A stretch of DNA of 64,000 bases from Aedoeadaptatus acetigenes (GCF_025566985.1 NZ_JAOQJD010000007.1:53403-117402), one strand, 5' to 3'; numbered from the stretch's first letter, positions 8,429 through 17,337 are shown. Notes: generated from the sequence alone by a model not told the origin. Numbers and translations: made by a program.

Positions 8429-9193
8429 ATGAATAATAAACTTCAAGAGTTAGAAGCTAGAAAAAGACATTTGAATCAAAAGATACAAACTATTTCACAA
8501 CATTTTTTAACCAGTTACGAGGAAGATTTTGCTATTCGATTCGCTCATGAATCTACAAAGATGGAAGGAAATACTCTGTCAATTTTCGAAGTCAAAACTC
8601 TTCTAGTGGATCGAATTACAGTAGGAGGGAAAGAATTAAGAGAACTCTACGAAGTGATTAATCATCAGAAAGCCTTTGAGTATCTAAAAAAAGCGATTCT
8701 AGAAAACAGAGAATTCACAGAAGACCTAATCAAAGATCTCCACCAGATTATTACGGAAAATATTTTTCCCGGGGGTATCTATCGTCAAACTAATGTACGG
8801 ATCTCGGGTGCTTCCTTTATTCCTATCGATTGGACAGAGGTCAGAAATGAGATGTCCTATTTTATAGAACAATATACAGTTCGAAAGAAAGACTTATCAA
8901 CGTTAGAATTAGCTGCATGGGTACATGCTGAGTTTGTCAAAATTCATCCATTCTCCGATGGCAACGGTAGAACAGCACGATTGCTTATGAATTATATTTT
9001 AATGGCCGATGATTTCTTGCCTATTAACATTTCTACAGAGAAACGGGCTGTATATTACGAAAGCCTCGATCAGTACGCTAAAGATCAGGACCTTGAAAAG
9101 TTTTTATTTTTGATTTGTGAAGAAGAAGAAAAAGCAATTAAGGATTATGAGATTGAATTACAGGTAGAAAAATCTCGTCCCTTTGAAAGATGA
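8429..9193 (+). CDS. Fic family protein 1 of the element (class II, canonical active site)
   Basis: 254 residues with AAGGAG 12 bases upstream of the ATG. The Fic motif HPFSDGNGRTARLL (near residue 175) is complete, and the N-terminal STKMEGN matches the class II inhibitory helix. The compact size, with little beyond the Fic core, suits a small AMPylase or a toxin-like enzyme. It is the first gene inside the element and is followed 59 bases later by a second fic gene, with no terminator between them, so the two are probably co-transcribed. Confidence 0.87.
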   Translation: MNNKLQELEARKRHLNQKIQTISQHFLTSYEEDFAIRFAHESTKMEGNTLSIFEVKTLLVDRITVGGKELRELYEVINHQKAFEYLKKAILENREFTEDLIKDLHQIITENIFPGGIYRQTNVRISGASFIPIDWTEVRNEMSYFIEQYTVRKKDLSTLELAAWVHAEFVKIHPFSDGNGRTARLLMNYILMADDFLPINISTEKRAVYYESLDQYAKDQDLEKFLFLICEEEEKAIKDYEIELQVEKSRPFER

Positions 9194-9252
9194 TTGTACT
9201 GAAATTCCTTTAGTCTATATAAGCTTTTCTCTGTTTGTTTCGGAGGTTATGA

Positions 9253-10011
9253 ATGAACAATAAGTATAATATGACGCTTTCACAAAACATTGCTTACGCA
9301 AAACGTAATTTAGTAGACAGCATTTATAATAGTGCCAAGTTGGAAGGATTAAATGTTACCTTCCCTGAAACTTATACCATTCTTGAAAAGGCGAAGATGC
9401 AGAATGTCGATATTTCTGCCGTCAGCACAATTTTGAATCTAAAGCATGCCTGGCAATTTCTTTTAAAGAACATCGAAGAACCCATTACCCTTGATTTCAT
9501 AAAAGACCTTCATTATGAAATTGCTAAAGATGAAGCTCTTGCCTGGGGAGAACTAAGAACAGGTCGTGTTGGTATTGGAGGAACAGATTATGTACCGCCA
9601 ATACCTGAAGAAGGCGAAGTAAAAACAAAACTTTTAGCATTCGAAAAAATAAATAATGCAACGGAAAGAGCGATTGAACGAATGCTATGGATGATGAAAG
9701 CACAACTTTTTTGGGACGGAAATAAACGAACCGCTTCACTGATTGCTAATAAAGATCTTATAAGCCACGGTAAGGGCATCCTTACAATCAGGGAGAAAGA
9801 TATTTTAGAATTCAATACTTTGCTCAGCCATTATTACTCTACAGATGAAAAAACCGATCTAATAAATATGATTTATAAAAAAGCAATCAGCGGTGTGGAG
9901 TTAAGAGAAAAGGATCTTCCTTCCTATAGAGAATTAAAAGATCAAGCAACTGAGAGAATGAATCTTTCTAAGCCAAACCAATTTTTAAAGCTTGATGATT
10001 TAGAAAGATAG
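9253..10011 (+). CDS. Fic family protein 2 with altered catalytic motif
   Basis: 252 residues; CGGAGG lies 7 bases before the ATG. An N-terminal SAKLEGLN matches the class II inhibitory motif. The active-site segment reads AQLFWDGNKRTASL near residue 157: the DGNKR phosphate-binding part is intact, but the position of the catalytic histidine (HxFxDGN) is glutamine. Ordinary AMPylation is therefore doubtful; it may be a regulator or partner of Fic 1, or use another chemistry. A strong terminator follows, ending the two-gene fic operon. Confidence 0.82.
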   Translation: MNNKYNMTLSQNIAYAKRNLVDSIYNSAKLEGLNVTFPETYTILEKAKMQNVDISAVSTILNLKHAWQFLLKNIEEPITLDFIKDLHYEIAKDEALAWGELRTGRVGIGGTDYVPPIPEEGEVKTKLLAFEKINNATERAIERMLWMMKAQLFWDGNKRTASLIANKDLISHGKGILTIREKDILEFNTLLSHYYSTDEKTDLINMIYKKAISGVELREKDLPSYRELKDQATERMNLSKPNQFLKLDDLER

Positions 10012-10015
10012 ATTT

Positions 10016-10045
10016 AAAGCCACTGCGAAGGCGGTGGCTTTTTTT
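10016..10045 (+). terminator. intrinsic terminator after the fic pair
   Basis: AAAGCCACTGC / GCGGTGGCTTT stem with a GAAG loop followed by a long T tract, starting 5 bases after the stop codon. Confidence 0.92.
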
Positions 10046-10087
10046 GGTATAATAGAAGTATCTAAATTCACCTTTTTTCTGTCATAG

Positions 10088-10190
10088 CAAGCGAGTACCT
10101 TGGATATCCATTTTGAAAAAATAAATCTCCAAGGCTTGTTGAGGAGTTCCCCAAACCCCCGAAATAAATTTTGGATTTTCAAAATTTATG
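10088..10190 (+). other. candidate oriT upstream of mobC
   Basis: The 195-base gap before mobC holds CCTTGGA (10098-10104) paired with TCCAAGG (10128-10134), a C-rich CCCCAAACCCCC run, and the perfect inverted repeat AAATTTTG / CAAAATTT (10166-10187). oriT sites normally lie directly upstream of mobC-relaxase pairs and contain such repeats. The nick site cannot be assigned from sequence alone. Confidence 0.4.
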
Positions 10191-10240
10191 GGATAATCCC
10201 GAACCCTTATTAAACTATTTTTATGAAAGGAATTAAAGCT

Positions 10241-10600
10241 ATGAGTGAAAAAAGATACCGAGATCAGCAGATGCTTTTAAGATTTACTTCTGAAGAAAAA
10301 GAATTCTTCGAAACCCTTTTTGAAAAAAGTCGATTTACTAATCGCAATGATTTTATTATCCACCTACTCCGCCATCGTAAAATAATTAATGTCCGACTAA
10401 ATGACGGTCAGCTAAATGCTATGCACGTTTCTCTCTCCCTGATTGGAAATAATATAAATCAAATTGCTCGAAGAATAAATTCTACCAATTCAATTTACCA
10501 AGAAGACATTAATGATATTTTAGAAATTAAAAACCAATTAGAAGATATTCGTACTAATCTTCACATGCTATGCAAGACTTTTAATGTTCAGAGGGCATAA
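10241..10600 (+). CDS. mobC: MobC-like relaxosome accessory protein
   Basis: 119 residues from ATG 10241 (AAAGGA 9 bases upstream; another in-frame ATG at 10223 overlaps that site). The sequence is small and charged: an N-terminal ribbon-helix-helix-like DNA-binding segment (QMLLRFTSEEKEFFETLF) and a C-terminal helix containing SLIGNNINQIARRIN, the typical MobC signature (GNNxNQIAxxxN). MobC proteins bind oriT and help the relaxase open the strands. The relaxase starts 3 bases downstream. Confidence 0.87.
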   Translation: MSEKRYRDQQMLLRFTSEEKEFFETLFEKSRFTNRNDFIIHLLRHRKIINVRLNDGQLNAMHVSLSLIGNNINQIARRINSTNSIYQEDINDILEIKNQLEDIRTNLHMLCKTFNVQRA

Positions 10601-10603
10601 GTT

Positions 10604-12307
10604 GTGGCTGTTATTGTAAAAGGTAAGCCAATTAAGTCCACGTTGCAGAAGGCAATTAATTATGTTGCAGACGCTTATAAAACTGAAAACAGTATTTTAG
10701 TTTCAGCGTATGGCACTAGTATTGATTATGGAGAAAGAGATTTTTTAGAAATCTGGAACACGAATACAAATCCACAAAAGAAAGTATTAGCAAGACACTT
10801 CAAACAGTCCTTTGCTCCAGGAGAAGTATCTCCTGAAGAAGCACACGAAATTGCCTTGGAATTTTGTGAGCGTTTCTTAAAAGGTGAATATCAATACGTA
10901 GTAGGAACACACGTCGATACGAACTGTATTCATAATCATATTCTTTTTAATAACATACGAATGACGGATTTTAAAGCCTATAAGATCACAAAAGACATTC
11001 CCATCATCAGACAAATAAACGACGATATTTGTAAAGAACACGGACTATCCATTATTGATTCCGATAAAGAAAAAGAATTTCTAAACGACCATCTTCGAAA
11101 CACGAGGTCATATTATGAAGATATGTGTCTAAAAAAAGGTCTGTCCTGGAAAGCAAAGATTCAGTCCGGAATTGACTTATGTATTGAAAAGGCAACAAGC
11201 TATGAGAATTTTCTTTTTTTGATCGAAGACATTGGACTTGTTCATGATGACAACGGAAAGTATCTGAAAATTAAATTCCCGGAACAACAAAAATTTACAA
11301 GGTGCAAGGAACAAACACTTGGAAAAGACTACACACGTGAAGCTATTCAAAATCGCATTGAGCAAGAAATAGAAATCAAAAATCAAATTGCAAACAAGCC
11401 GAAGATGTACATGCAAGATCCTAACTTTATAAAACAAACCAAGCAAAAAATTCAGGACGATCTTCACACTATTCTCGGCGAAGAAAAGACCTTCCGTGAT
11501 TTTATGGAGCGTTTTTCCTCTCTAGGTTACAGTTATGATCCTGATGAAAAAGTCTATATGTTTGAAGATAGTCACCGCTCTGTTACTTGTCCGGAAGCTC
11601 GACTCAGTAAAAAATATCATATGGAGCAAATACAAGCTGCATATCGTGAAGCCAACATCGATGTTTATAAACAACAATTCGTCGATTATAAGATCATTAA
11701 TCGAACAAAATACGCTATGGAGTCAGCTATAAAATATGCTTCATCTTACGACGAATTTTTAAACGAGATGAAGAAGAAACAATATGATTTCAAGGAGTAC
11801 CGTGGCGAACTCTACCTGAAACATTCAAGCGATGAAGAATTTACGCTTATACACCCTACCACTTTTGGAACGGACTATACCAAAGAAATGATCAGTTTTA
11901 ACATTCAGCATAAAACAATCGGTCAAGAAGATGTACGCATGATTCGTTTTGAAAAAGGTCTTAATCAGAATGAGATCTTAATGAGAAATATGACGATGAT
12001 GAACGAGAACTATCTGCTCTTAAAAAAACATGGCATTAATAGTTTCTCAGAAATTACAGCAGTAATTAATTTCAACAACAACATTCAGAAGGAAAACAAT
12101 GATCGAATTAAAGAGATCAAAGAGCTTACAGGAGGCTATTTAACGGATTTAAAATTAAAGTCTGAGCTAACGGACCTCTATAACGATAATCGTCGTTTAA
12201 AGGCTTCTGTGGCAAACCTTCATAAAATTCATGATAACTACTCACGATATTTGGAACTTAATGATCGATCAAAAGAAAGACTAGATAAAGGTACGCCTAG
12301 CCGTTAA
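10604..12307 (+). CDS. MobP-type relaxase (MobA/VirD2 family)
   Basis: 567 residues from GTG 10604, with GAGGG upstream inside the end of mobC. The N-terminal ~200 residues form the relaxase domain: an early tyrosine in QKAINYVADAY and the metal-binding HxDxxxxHNH set in THVDTNCIHNHILF near residue 105. It nicks oriT and pilots the strand into the recipient. The C-terminal part contains three diverged copies of a ~60-residue module (about 197-255, 290-345, 378-440), each with a YxxFL-type start and a Y-L-K/T-C middle. The gene reads toward IS remnants; no terminator is obvious. Confidence 0.85.
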   Translation: MAVIVKGKPIKSTLQKAINYVADAYKTENSILVSAYGTSIDYGERDFLEIWNTNTNPQKKVLARHFKQSFAPGEVSPEEAHEIALEFCERFLKGEYQYVVGTHVDTNCIHNHILFNNIRMTDFKAYKITKDIPIIRQINDDICKEHGLSIIDSDKEKEFLNDHLRNTRSYYEDMCLKKGLSWKAKIQSGIDLCIEKATSYENFLFLIEDIGLVHDDNGKYLKIKFPEQQKFTRCKEQTLGKDYTREAIQNRIEQEIEIKNQIANKPKMYMQDPNFIKQTKQKIQDDLHTILGEEKTFRDFMERFSSLGYSYDPDEKVYMFEDSHRSVTCPEARLSKKYHMEQIQAAYREANIDVYKQQFVDYKIINRTKYAMESAIKYASSYDEFLNEMKKKQYDFKEYRGELYLKHSSDEEFTLIHPTTFGTDYTKEMISFNIQHKTIGQEDVRMIRFEKGLNQNEILMRNMTMMNENYLLLKKHGINSFSEITAVINFNNNIQKENNDRIKEIKELTGGYLTDLKLKSELTDLYNDNRRLKASVANLHKIHDNYSRYLELNDRSKERLDKGTPSR

Positions 12308-12375
12308 ATGATTCTCTAAGATATAAAATGTCGGAGCATTATGGGTTATAAAGTATCCATTGGGTGTTTGAAAAT

Positions 12376-12651
12376 GTGACGAACCCGGAGCAAAAACTAA
12401 TGACGGTAACGGAGAGAAAGTAGTTTAAAAAGAGCCACAGTCTTTTAAAGAAACCGACAAAGAACTTAACAGAAGATGAAAAGTTCGTTGTCGCCATCTT
12501 GTTTAAAACGAGCGATGCTATTCGTACCGCTTATATTTTAAAAGAAGGCTTTACCGTTCTATCTCATCAAAAAATCTCTGCTATGACAGCTCTAACACAG
12601 TGGATGGAAGAAGCTAAAGAAGCGGTCAAAAAAAGTGGCGATACTGCTTAA
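12376..12651 (+). pseudogene. ISL3-like transposase remnant
   Basis: The plus-strand frame carries LTEDEKFVVAILFKTSDAIR followed by AYILKEGFTVLSHQ, resembling the C-terminal half of ISL3-family transposases. It is interrupted by a stop at 12421-12423 and ends at TAA 12649, with no intact start or DDE region. A GTCGGAGCA motif occurs on both sides (near 12329 and 12711), possibly old element ends. The 12308-12799 interval holds nothing else intact. Confidence 0.5.
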
Positions 12652-12729
12652 GCGCTTAGAAAAACTAGTTCAGCGAGATTACCAGCAGCTTTAATTACCT
12701 GTAGAAAAAAGGTCGGAGCACTATAAAGT

Positions 12730-13021
12730 GACCCCATAAAGTTGGACTTAATCGAGTAAGCATTCCGCTTGCTCGATTTTGTTTTACATAACATTCGTTC
12801 TATGCAGATTGCATCTGTTCACGGTATTGCTTCGGACTCAAGCCTCCTAACTTTTCTTTGATTCGATCGTTGTTGTAATAGTGGATGAAACGTTCGATGG
12901 AACGCACGAGTTCTTGTCGGCTTCGGTAGACGTAACCGTCGTAGATTTCTCTTTTCAGTACACTGAAGAAGTTCTCCATGGGGGCGTTGTCGTAGCAGTT
13001 GCCTTTTCTCGACATGGCTTG
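12730..13021 (-). pseudogene. IS3-family (IS150-like) transposase fragment with one end
   Basis: The minus strand encodes the last ~73 residues of an IS3-family OrfB from QAMSRKGNCYDNAPMENFF, including the final catalytic Glu, to the SPKQYREQ C-terminus. Everything N-terminal is missing. Just past its stop, TGACCCCATAAAGTTGGACT (from 12730) looks like the IS terminal repeat, next to a hairpin (12750-12784) with a plus-strand T tract. Sequence 13022-13160 holds no gene. Confidence 0.8.
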
Positions 13022-13163
13022 AGTGGTCAGTATGGATAAAATTTAATATTTCTCAAAAGCCTCGTATGTGGGAATAGGTCAATTATTTTCTATTGTATAA
13101 CACATAATCTTTTCTTCAAAGTCTTTATTCTCTTTATAACTTTATGAAAGCATTGCATAAAAA

Positions 13164-13189
13164 GGGAGATTTGCAAAAACAAATCTCCC
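13164..13189 (-). terminator. intrinsic terminator of the amidase/stalk operon
   Basis: GGGAGATTTG / CAAATCTCCC 10-bp perfect stem followed on the minus strand by TTTTT. It lies ~60 bases after the stop of the stalk-domain gene. Confidence 0.88.
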
Positions 13190-13246
13190 TAATAAACATT
13201 GAACTTAGAACCTTATCATTTTGATAAAAAATTAAGATTTATCTTT

Positions 13247-14200
13247 TTATTTATTAACCGAAAGGTTCAACCCCGCTATCTCTTTAAAAAATTTCTGACT
13301 TAAATAAGTTCGATTTTCTCTTACATAAAAATCATAACTCCGCTTCTTCCCCTCTTTAATTAAGCAATAACGTTGACCATCTGGAACCATGAGAATCTTT
13401 TGATTCTTATTTTTAATTACAATACTAGAGTCCTTTTGGTTCCAATTTACCTCATAATCTTGCCCCTCTAAGATCGATCGCAAAGGAAGGTAAGCTCTTC
13501 CTTTTTCCACAAAACCTTTTGAGTTCAAAGTTTTTTCATCTAAGAATATAGATACGTTGTGTTTTGTTTCGACTAAATCACGGAGATTTTTTGTGCGTTT
13601 ACTACCCGTATCTTGATCAACAATCATTAACTGGCTATTTCCTAATTTATTTGGGTCAGGTATAAGGATAAATATCCAGTTATCCCCTTGAATCCCCTGA
13701 GCATTACACTTTCTTCCTAAAACCTCTTCCAATCTACCCTCAGAGAGAGACTTAAATGAATCCATTCTATTCATTTGGTCCTTGTTTTGCTCCACTTGTA
13801 GAACTTTGTCTGCAATGTTAAAGGTAAAAGATTTTCCACTTCCCATTCTCTTTAAATATAGTGTATTTCCATCTAAGCTATAAGAGAAGGCTTCATCTCC
13901 TTGTGTCTTTAATTCGATATCTTTTGCTGGAATTTCAGCAAAAGGTTCCAAAAAATTGCGATCTAAAATCAATAAACCACAATAGTGTTCTAGGATCAAA
14001 TAATCATCCGAACCAGCGACAAGAGTTAAGGGATCTGCTCCTGGTTTACTTGATAGCATAGTATTTATAACATTATCATTCGTTTGTTGCTCTTTCTTGG
14101 TATCCTTTTTTTGATCATTTGCAGTCTTCATTCCTAAGCTGAATGGCAAAACAAATAACACTATTAATAAAAGAAATATAGTACGAGTTTTTTTCATCAT
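13247..14200 (-). CDS. secreted protein with a C-terminal copper-amine-oxidase-like (stalk) domain
   Basis: 317 residues. An N-terminal signal (KKTRTIFLLLIVLFVLPFSLG) is followed by a charged linker and a beta-rich body with DDYLILEHYCGLLILD-type strands. A stalk-like domain at about 215-275 carries LPLRSILEGQDYEVNWNQKD, the classic pattern of bacterial copper amine oxidase N-domain-like wall proteins; no oxidase is present. The function is probably surface attachment or scaffolding. It follows the Amidase_6 gene by 33 bases with GGAGAG before the ATG, and it ends the operon. Confidence 0.72.
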   Translation of the reverse strand: MMKKTRTIFLLLIVLFVLPFSLGMKTANDQKKDTKKEQQTNDNVINTMLSSKPGADPLTLVAGSDDYLILEHYCGLLILDRNFLEPFAEIPAKDIELKTQGDEAFSYSLDGNTLYLKRMGSGKSFTFNIADKVLQVEQNKDQMNRMDSFKSLSEGRLEEVLGRKCNAQGIQGDNWIFILIPDPNKLGNSQLMIVDQDTGSKRTKNLRDLVETKHNVSIFLDEKTLNSKGFVEKGRAYLPLRSILEGQDYEVNWNQKDSSIVIKNKNQKILMVPDGQRYCLIKEGKKRSYDFYVRENRTYLSQKFFKEIAGLNLSVNK

Positions 14201-14233
14201 ATTAGACTCTCCTTTTTCTAATTGAAAATAGCA

Positions 14234-15424
14234 TTAATAGTAGTATCCATCAATTCTTATCTTAACATTGTCAATACCCCCCCATCTGCTGGAGAAATAT
14301 CCTGAATAAGATGAAGAATGCGCAGTTACCCAAGGGTCTCCACCTTTTTTATAGACTACAACTGAATGATAATATCGACCTCTATCGTTCTTTAGTTGAA
14401 TAATGCTTCCTGTATCTAACGCACCAAAAGTACTAGAAAAATATCCCACAGGCCCCTGAGAAGAATTATTAACTAAAAACGTTCTTAGTTCATTTACACC
14501 AGCCCATGAGGAACTTCTTTCATTTATGGATCTATAGTACCAATAGTTAGATCCTGTTATCGACGATGAACTTGAGCTTTTGAATGGTGCGCCACCCGCT
14601 CTAAGTATTTGTGAAGCGTAATTTGTACAGTCTCCCCCTCTTCCTGTAAAATTGTAGTAAGCTGAGTTAAATCCATTAAAATAGTTATCTTGATATCGCC
14701 TCATATTTGCCTTTTGTTGACTGGAAAAATAGGCAAATCTTCCAGACATAGGTCTAATTGCAGATTGATCGTTAAGTTCTTTTTCAAATTCTATGCTTTT
14801 AATATACTCTGCAAATCTATCTTTAGCAGAATCTATACTAGAATTTCCCATCGAAAAAGCTCTTTCTTTGTTCATAGCACTAGAGTTTATTTGTGAATCC
14901 AAAGGTAATTCCTTCGCTTCTAACGTTAAATTTTCAGGAAATAATGTTCCATCAGAAAGGTCATTTGAAATCGCAGCATAAACATAAAAATCATCATTAT
15001 CTCTTGTCACTCTAATTTTGTAATCCGCAATCAATTTGGATTCTAAGTCTCCATCCCAATAATTATATTGGATTTTCAACAAAACATCTTCTGTATTTTC
15101 GTTTACAGGAACTAACTGCTCATCCAAAACTTTAAAGCTTTTTAAGGTTAACTTTCTTCCTATTAATTTTTCTTTATATGCTTTTATTTCCTTTCGGTCA
15201 AGCATATGTTTTTTCAAGCCTTCCGCTTTGCTGTCAACCACACTGCTCTTCACATCGTTAGAATCACTAAAATCCGAAAACTCTTTTTCTACAAATTCAA
15301 TAGCTACCTGCCTTATTCTCTCATTAGAACTCATTTCTCCTTCTGCAGAAAAAGCGAATACCTCATTTGAAACAGAGAGCATCACTAACAAGGAGATAAC
15401 TAAAGACAAAACCTTTTTCATCAT
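14234..15424 (-). CDS. secreted Amidase_6-type wall hydrolase
   Basis: 396 residues. It has a signal peptide (KKVLSLVISLLVMLSVSNEVFA), a ~200-residue N-terminal region of unknown role, and a C-terminal Amidase_6-like domain from about 240. That domain starts with MRRYQDNYFNGFNSAYYNF, the nucleophile cysteine lies in GRGGDCTNYASQILRAGG and the histidine in YYHSVVVYK. Such amidases are cysteine enzymes thought to cut peptidoglycan or peptides; the substrate is not known here. First gene of a two-gene operon with a good promoter. Confidence 0.8.
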   Translation of the reverse strand: MMKKVLSLVISLLVMLSVSNEVFAFSAEGEMSSNERIRQVAIEFVEKEFSDFSDSNDVKSSVVDSKAEGLKKHMLDRKEIKAYKEKLIGRKLTLKSFKVLDEQLVPVNENTEDVLLKIQYNYWDGDLESKLIADYKIRVTRDNDDFYVYAAISNDLSDGTLFPENLTLEAKELPLDSQINSSAMNKERAFSMGNSSIDSAKDRFAEYIKSIEFEKELNDQSAIRPMSGRFAYFSSQQKANMRRYQDNYFNGFNSAYYNFTGRGGDCTNYASQILRAGGAPFKSSSSSSITGSNYWYYRSINERSSSWAGVNELRTFLVNNSSQGPVGYFSSTFGALDTGSIIQLKNDRGRYYHSVVVYKKGGDPWVTAHSSSYSGYFSSRWGGIDNVKIRIDGYYY

Positions 15425-15492
15425 TTTCTCATCCTTTCTTAGATCTTTGATGGCACTGTTGAATCATAGTTTGCATAAGGCTTCCTAAAGCT

Positions 15493-15521
15493 AGGATAAC
15501 ATCCACATGTTGTTTTGTCAA
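15493..15521 (-). promoter_or_regulatory. promoter of the amidase/stalk operon
   Basis: Perfect TTGACA (15521-15516) and TATCCT (15498-15493) with a 17-base spacer on the minus strand, ~70 bases upstream of the amidase ATG. An ACAT/ATGT repeat lies in the spacer. Confidence 0.65.
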
Positions 15522-15784
15522 GTATTTCTGCACTGTATTAAAGTTCTCTTTTCTTTTTGATAACTTCCCCTTTTTCATATTTTCTAATCTTTGTGGTAGT
15601 AGAATTCTAATTTATTGTAATGTATCTATTCAATGTTCCTCATTTCACTTTTTAGGTGGTTTCCTTAAATAATTTAAACGTACCTTTTCTCGGTAAGCTA
15701 AACCAGGGTTGTTAAATTGAGAACAGATTTAATACAAAAGGCGAAGCCTCTATTGACGAAAGATACAATATTATTGACTACATA

Positions 15785-15949
15785 TATGTTGACTTCTTTC
15801 CAACCACATAACTCTCGCAAAATTGCACCTATTTCGAGTCGCTTTGACCCATAGAATTCTTTTCTTCTATATTTCGGTGCAAATACAACGTGATACTTAC
15901 AATTCCATTTTGTGTGTGATAGACTATGAGTGTCATTTAGCGATGACAT
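15785..15949 (-). pseudogene. IS200/IS605-type TnpA fragment
   Basis: The first ~55 residues (SLSHTKWNCKYHVVFAPKYR and following) match the N-terminus of IS200-family Y1 transposases. Homology then breaks into unrelated sequence before the HUH pair and catalytic tyrosine, so the gene is dead. The start has a proper AGGAGG upstream. Confidence 0.85.
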
Positions 15950-16044
15950 CTTTACCTCCTGTTGATGATAATGTTGCGTGGTTTCCAGACCTTTTTTATC
16001 ATAACACGAGAGGCTGTTAGGTTCTCATCGCCAAAGCTAAACGG

Positions 16045-16067
16045 AACCCCCGGTCTAACCGGGGGTT
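16045..16067 (-). repeat. IS200-type end hairpin
   Basis: A 10-bp perfect stem, AACCCCCGGT / ACCGGGGGTT with a three-base loop, lies ~100 bases upstream of the TnpA fragment. This is where IS200/IS605 elements carry their subterminal hairpin. Confidence 0.6.
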
Positions 16068-16076
16068 TTCTAATAC

Positions 16077-16110
16077 AACAAAAAAGGATCGAAGCGCAAA
16101 GCTCCGACCC
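16077..16110 (-). terminator. minus-strand terminator left of Tn916
   Basis: GGGTCGGAGC / GCTTCGATCC (with G-U pairs) followed on the minus strand by TTTTTT. Before Tn916 inserted, this would have ended the minus-strand transcript of the ParB-like gene and the 67-codon gene that now lie at 34330-35503. Between here and 16256 I see no supported gene. Confidence 0.55.
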
Positions 16111-16495
16111 TTCCAGACTATGCTAGTATAAAAGAAATATTTTATCGTCTGGAAAATTGACAGCCTATCACAAGAGATAACACCGAGAATGCAAGCAGAA
16201 CGAATGCAATTAATAGATGACAGGCTATCGCAATTAATTTAAACAAGATTTTTCCTAAAAATAGCATAAAAATCTAGTTATCCGCATAAAAACTGGACTT
16301 ATCACACTTTATCAAGGTCAAAACCACTCAATTTACTACTAATTTACTACTTATGAATGAGCTTTGATACGACGATTTATCCTTGAAAAGTGAAGATATA
16401 AAGATACTTCCAATAAAATTTGAATATTTAATAGGTAGACACTTCAAAAAATGAGGTGTCTATTTTTTTACCCGATTTTGAAAGGAAGTGAACTT

Positions 16496-16570
16496 ATGAA
16501 AACAAAAAATCAAGAATCAAAAGGTCGTTCCCCACTCTTTAAGACCATCAAACATTCATTCAGCCAATAA
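16496..16570 (+). CDS. orf24: Tn916 Orf24-like small peptide
   Basis: 24 residues (begins MKTKNQESKGRS) with AAAGGAAG 7 bases before the ATG. It is the first, very short reading frame of the Tn916 conjugation operon. No function is established. Confidence 0.6.
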   Translation: MKTKNQESKGRSPLFKTIKHSFSQ

Positions 16571-16592
16571 AAAAGAAAGGATAGGTAAAAAT

Positions 16593-16907
16593 ATGGAACT
16601 TAAATTTGTGATTCCCAACATGGAAAAAACATTCGGCAATTTAGAATTTGCTGGCGAGGATAAAGTCGTTCAGCGAAGAATCAACGGACGGCTAACTGTC
16701 TTATCAAGAAGCTATAATCTCTATTCTGATGTTCAAAGAGCAGATGATATTGTGGTGGTGCTTCCTGCTGAAGCTGGCGAAAAACATTTCGGCTTTGAGG
16801 AACGTGTGAAGTTAGTCAATCCACGTATTACCGCAGAGGGCTACAAAATCGGCACTCGTGGTTTTACAAATTACCTTTTACATGCTGACGACATGATAAA
16901 AGAATAA
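16593..16907 (+). CDS. orf23: Orf23, DUF961 (HelP-like) protein
   Basis: 104 residues. DUF961 proteins resemble HelP of ICEBs1, a helicase-processivity factor needed for rolling-circle replication of the excised element. The family pattern is clear, with EERVKLVNPRITAEGYKIGTR at the C-terminal half. It lies 15 bases before orf22, a second DUF961 protein, at the start of the transfer operon. Confidence 0.88.
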   Translation: MELKFVIPNMEKTFGNLEFAGEDKVVQRRINGRLTVLSRSYNLYSDVQRADDIVVVLPAEAGEKHFGFEERVKLVNPRITAEGYKIGTRGFTNYLLHADDMIKE

Positions 16908-16922
16908 AGAAAGAGAGGAAAA

Positions 16923-17309
16923 ATGATGAGATTAGCAAATGGCATTGTATTAGATAAAGACACGACTTTTGGAGAATTGAAATTCTCTGCTCTACGTCGT
17001 GAAGTGAGAATCCAAAATGAAGACGGGTCGGTTTCAGATGAAATCAAGGAACGTACCTATGACTTAAAATCCAAAGGACAAGGACGCATGATTCAAGTAA
17101 GTATTCCTGCCAGCGTGCCTTTGAAAGAGTTTGATTATAACGCACGGGTGGAACTTATCAATCCCATTGCGGACACCGTTGCTACTGCCACCTATCAAGG
17201 AGCAGATGTTGACTGGTATATCAAGGCAGACGATATTGTGCTGACAAAGGATTCTAGTTCATTCAAAGCTCAACCACAAGCAAAGAAAGAACCGACACAA
17301 GACAAATAG
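16923..17309 (+). CDS. orf22: Orf22, DUF961 (HelP-like) protein
   Basis: 128 residues, homologous to Orf23 over most of its length (VPLKEFDYNARVELINPIAD matches the Orf23 core), with an extra hydrophilic tail. The predicted role is accessory factor for unwinding and replication of Tn916 DNA, by analogy with HelP. It has two adjacent ATG codons; the first follows GAGAGG. Confidence 0.88.
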   Translation: MMRLANGIVLDKDTTFGELKFSALRREVRIQNEDGSVSDEIKERTYDLKSKGQGRMIQVSIPASVPLKEFDYNARVELINPIADTVATATYQGADVDWYIKADDIVLTKDSSSFKAQPQAKKEPTQDK

Positions 17310-17337
17310 TCGCTAGGTAGAAAGGAGACTTTTTCGC

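Noticed and set aside
16111..16256. Short open frame ending at 16241 next to the left end of Tn916
   Set aside because: It translates to a plausible helical peptide but has no start codon with a ribosome site and no recognised family; it may be a scrap of an older gene.
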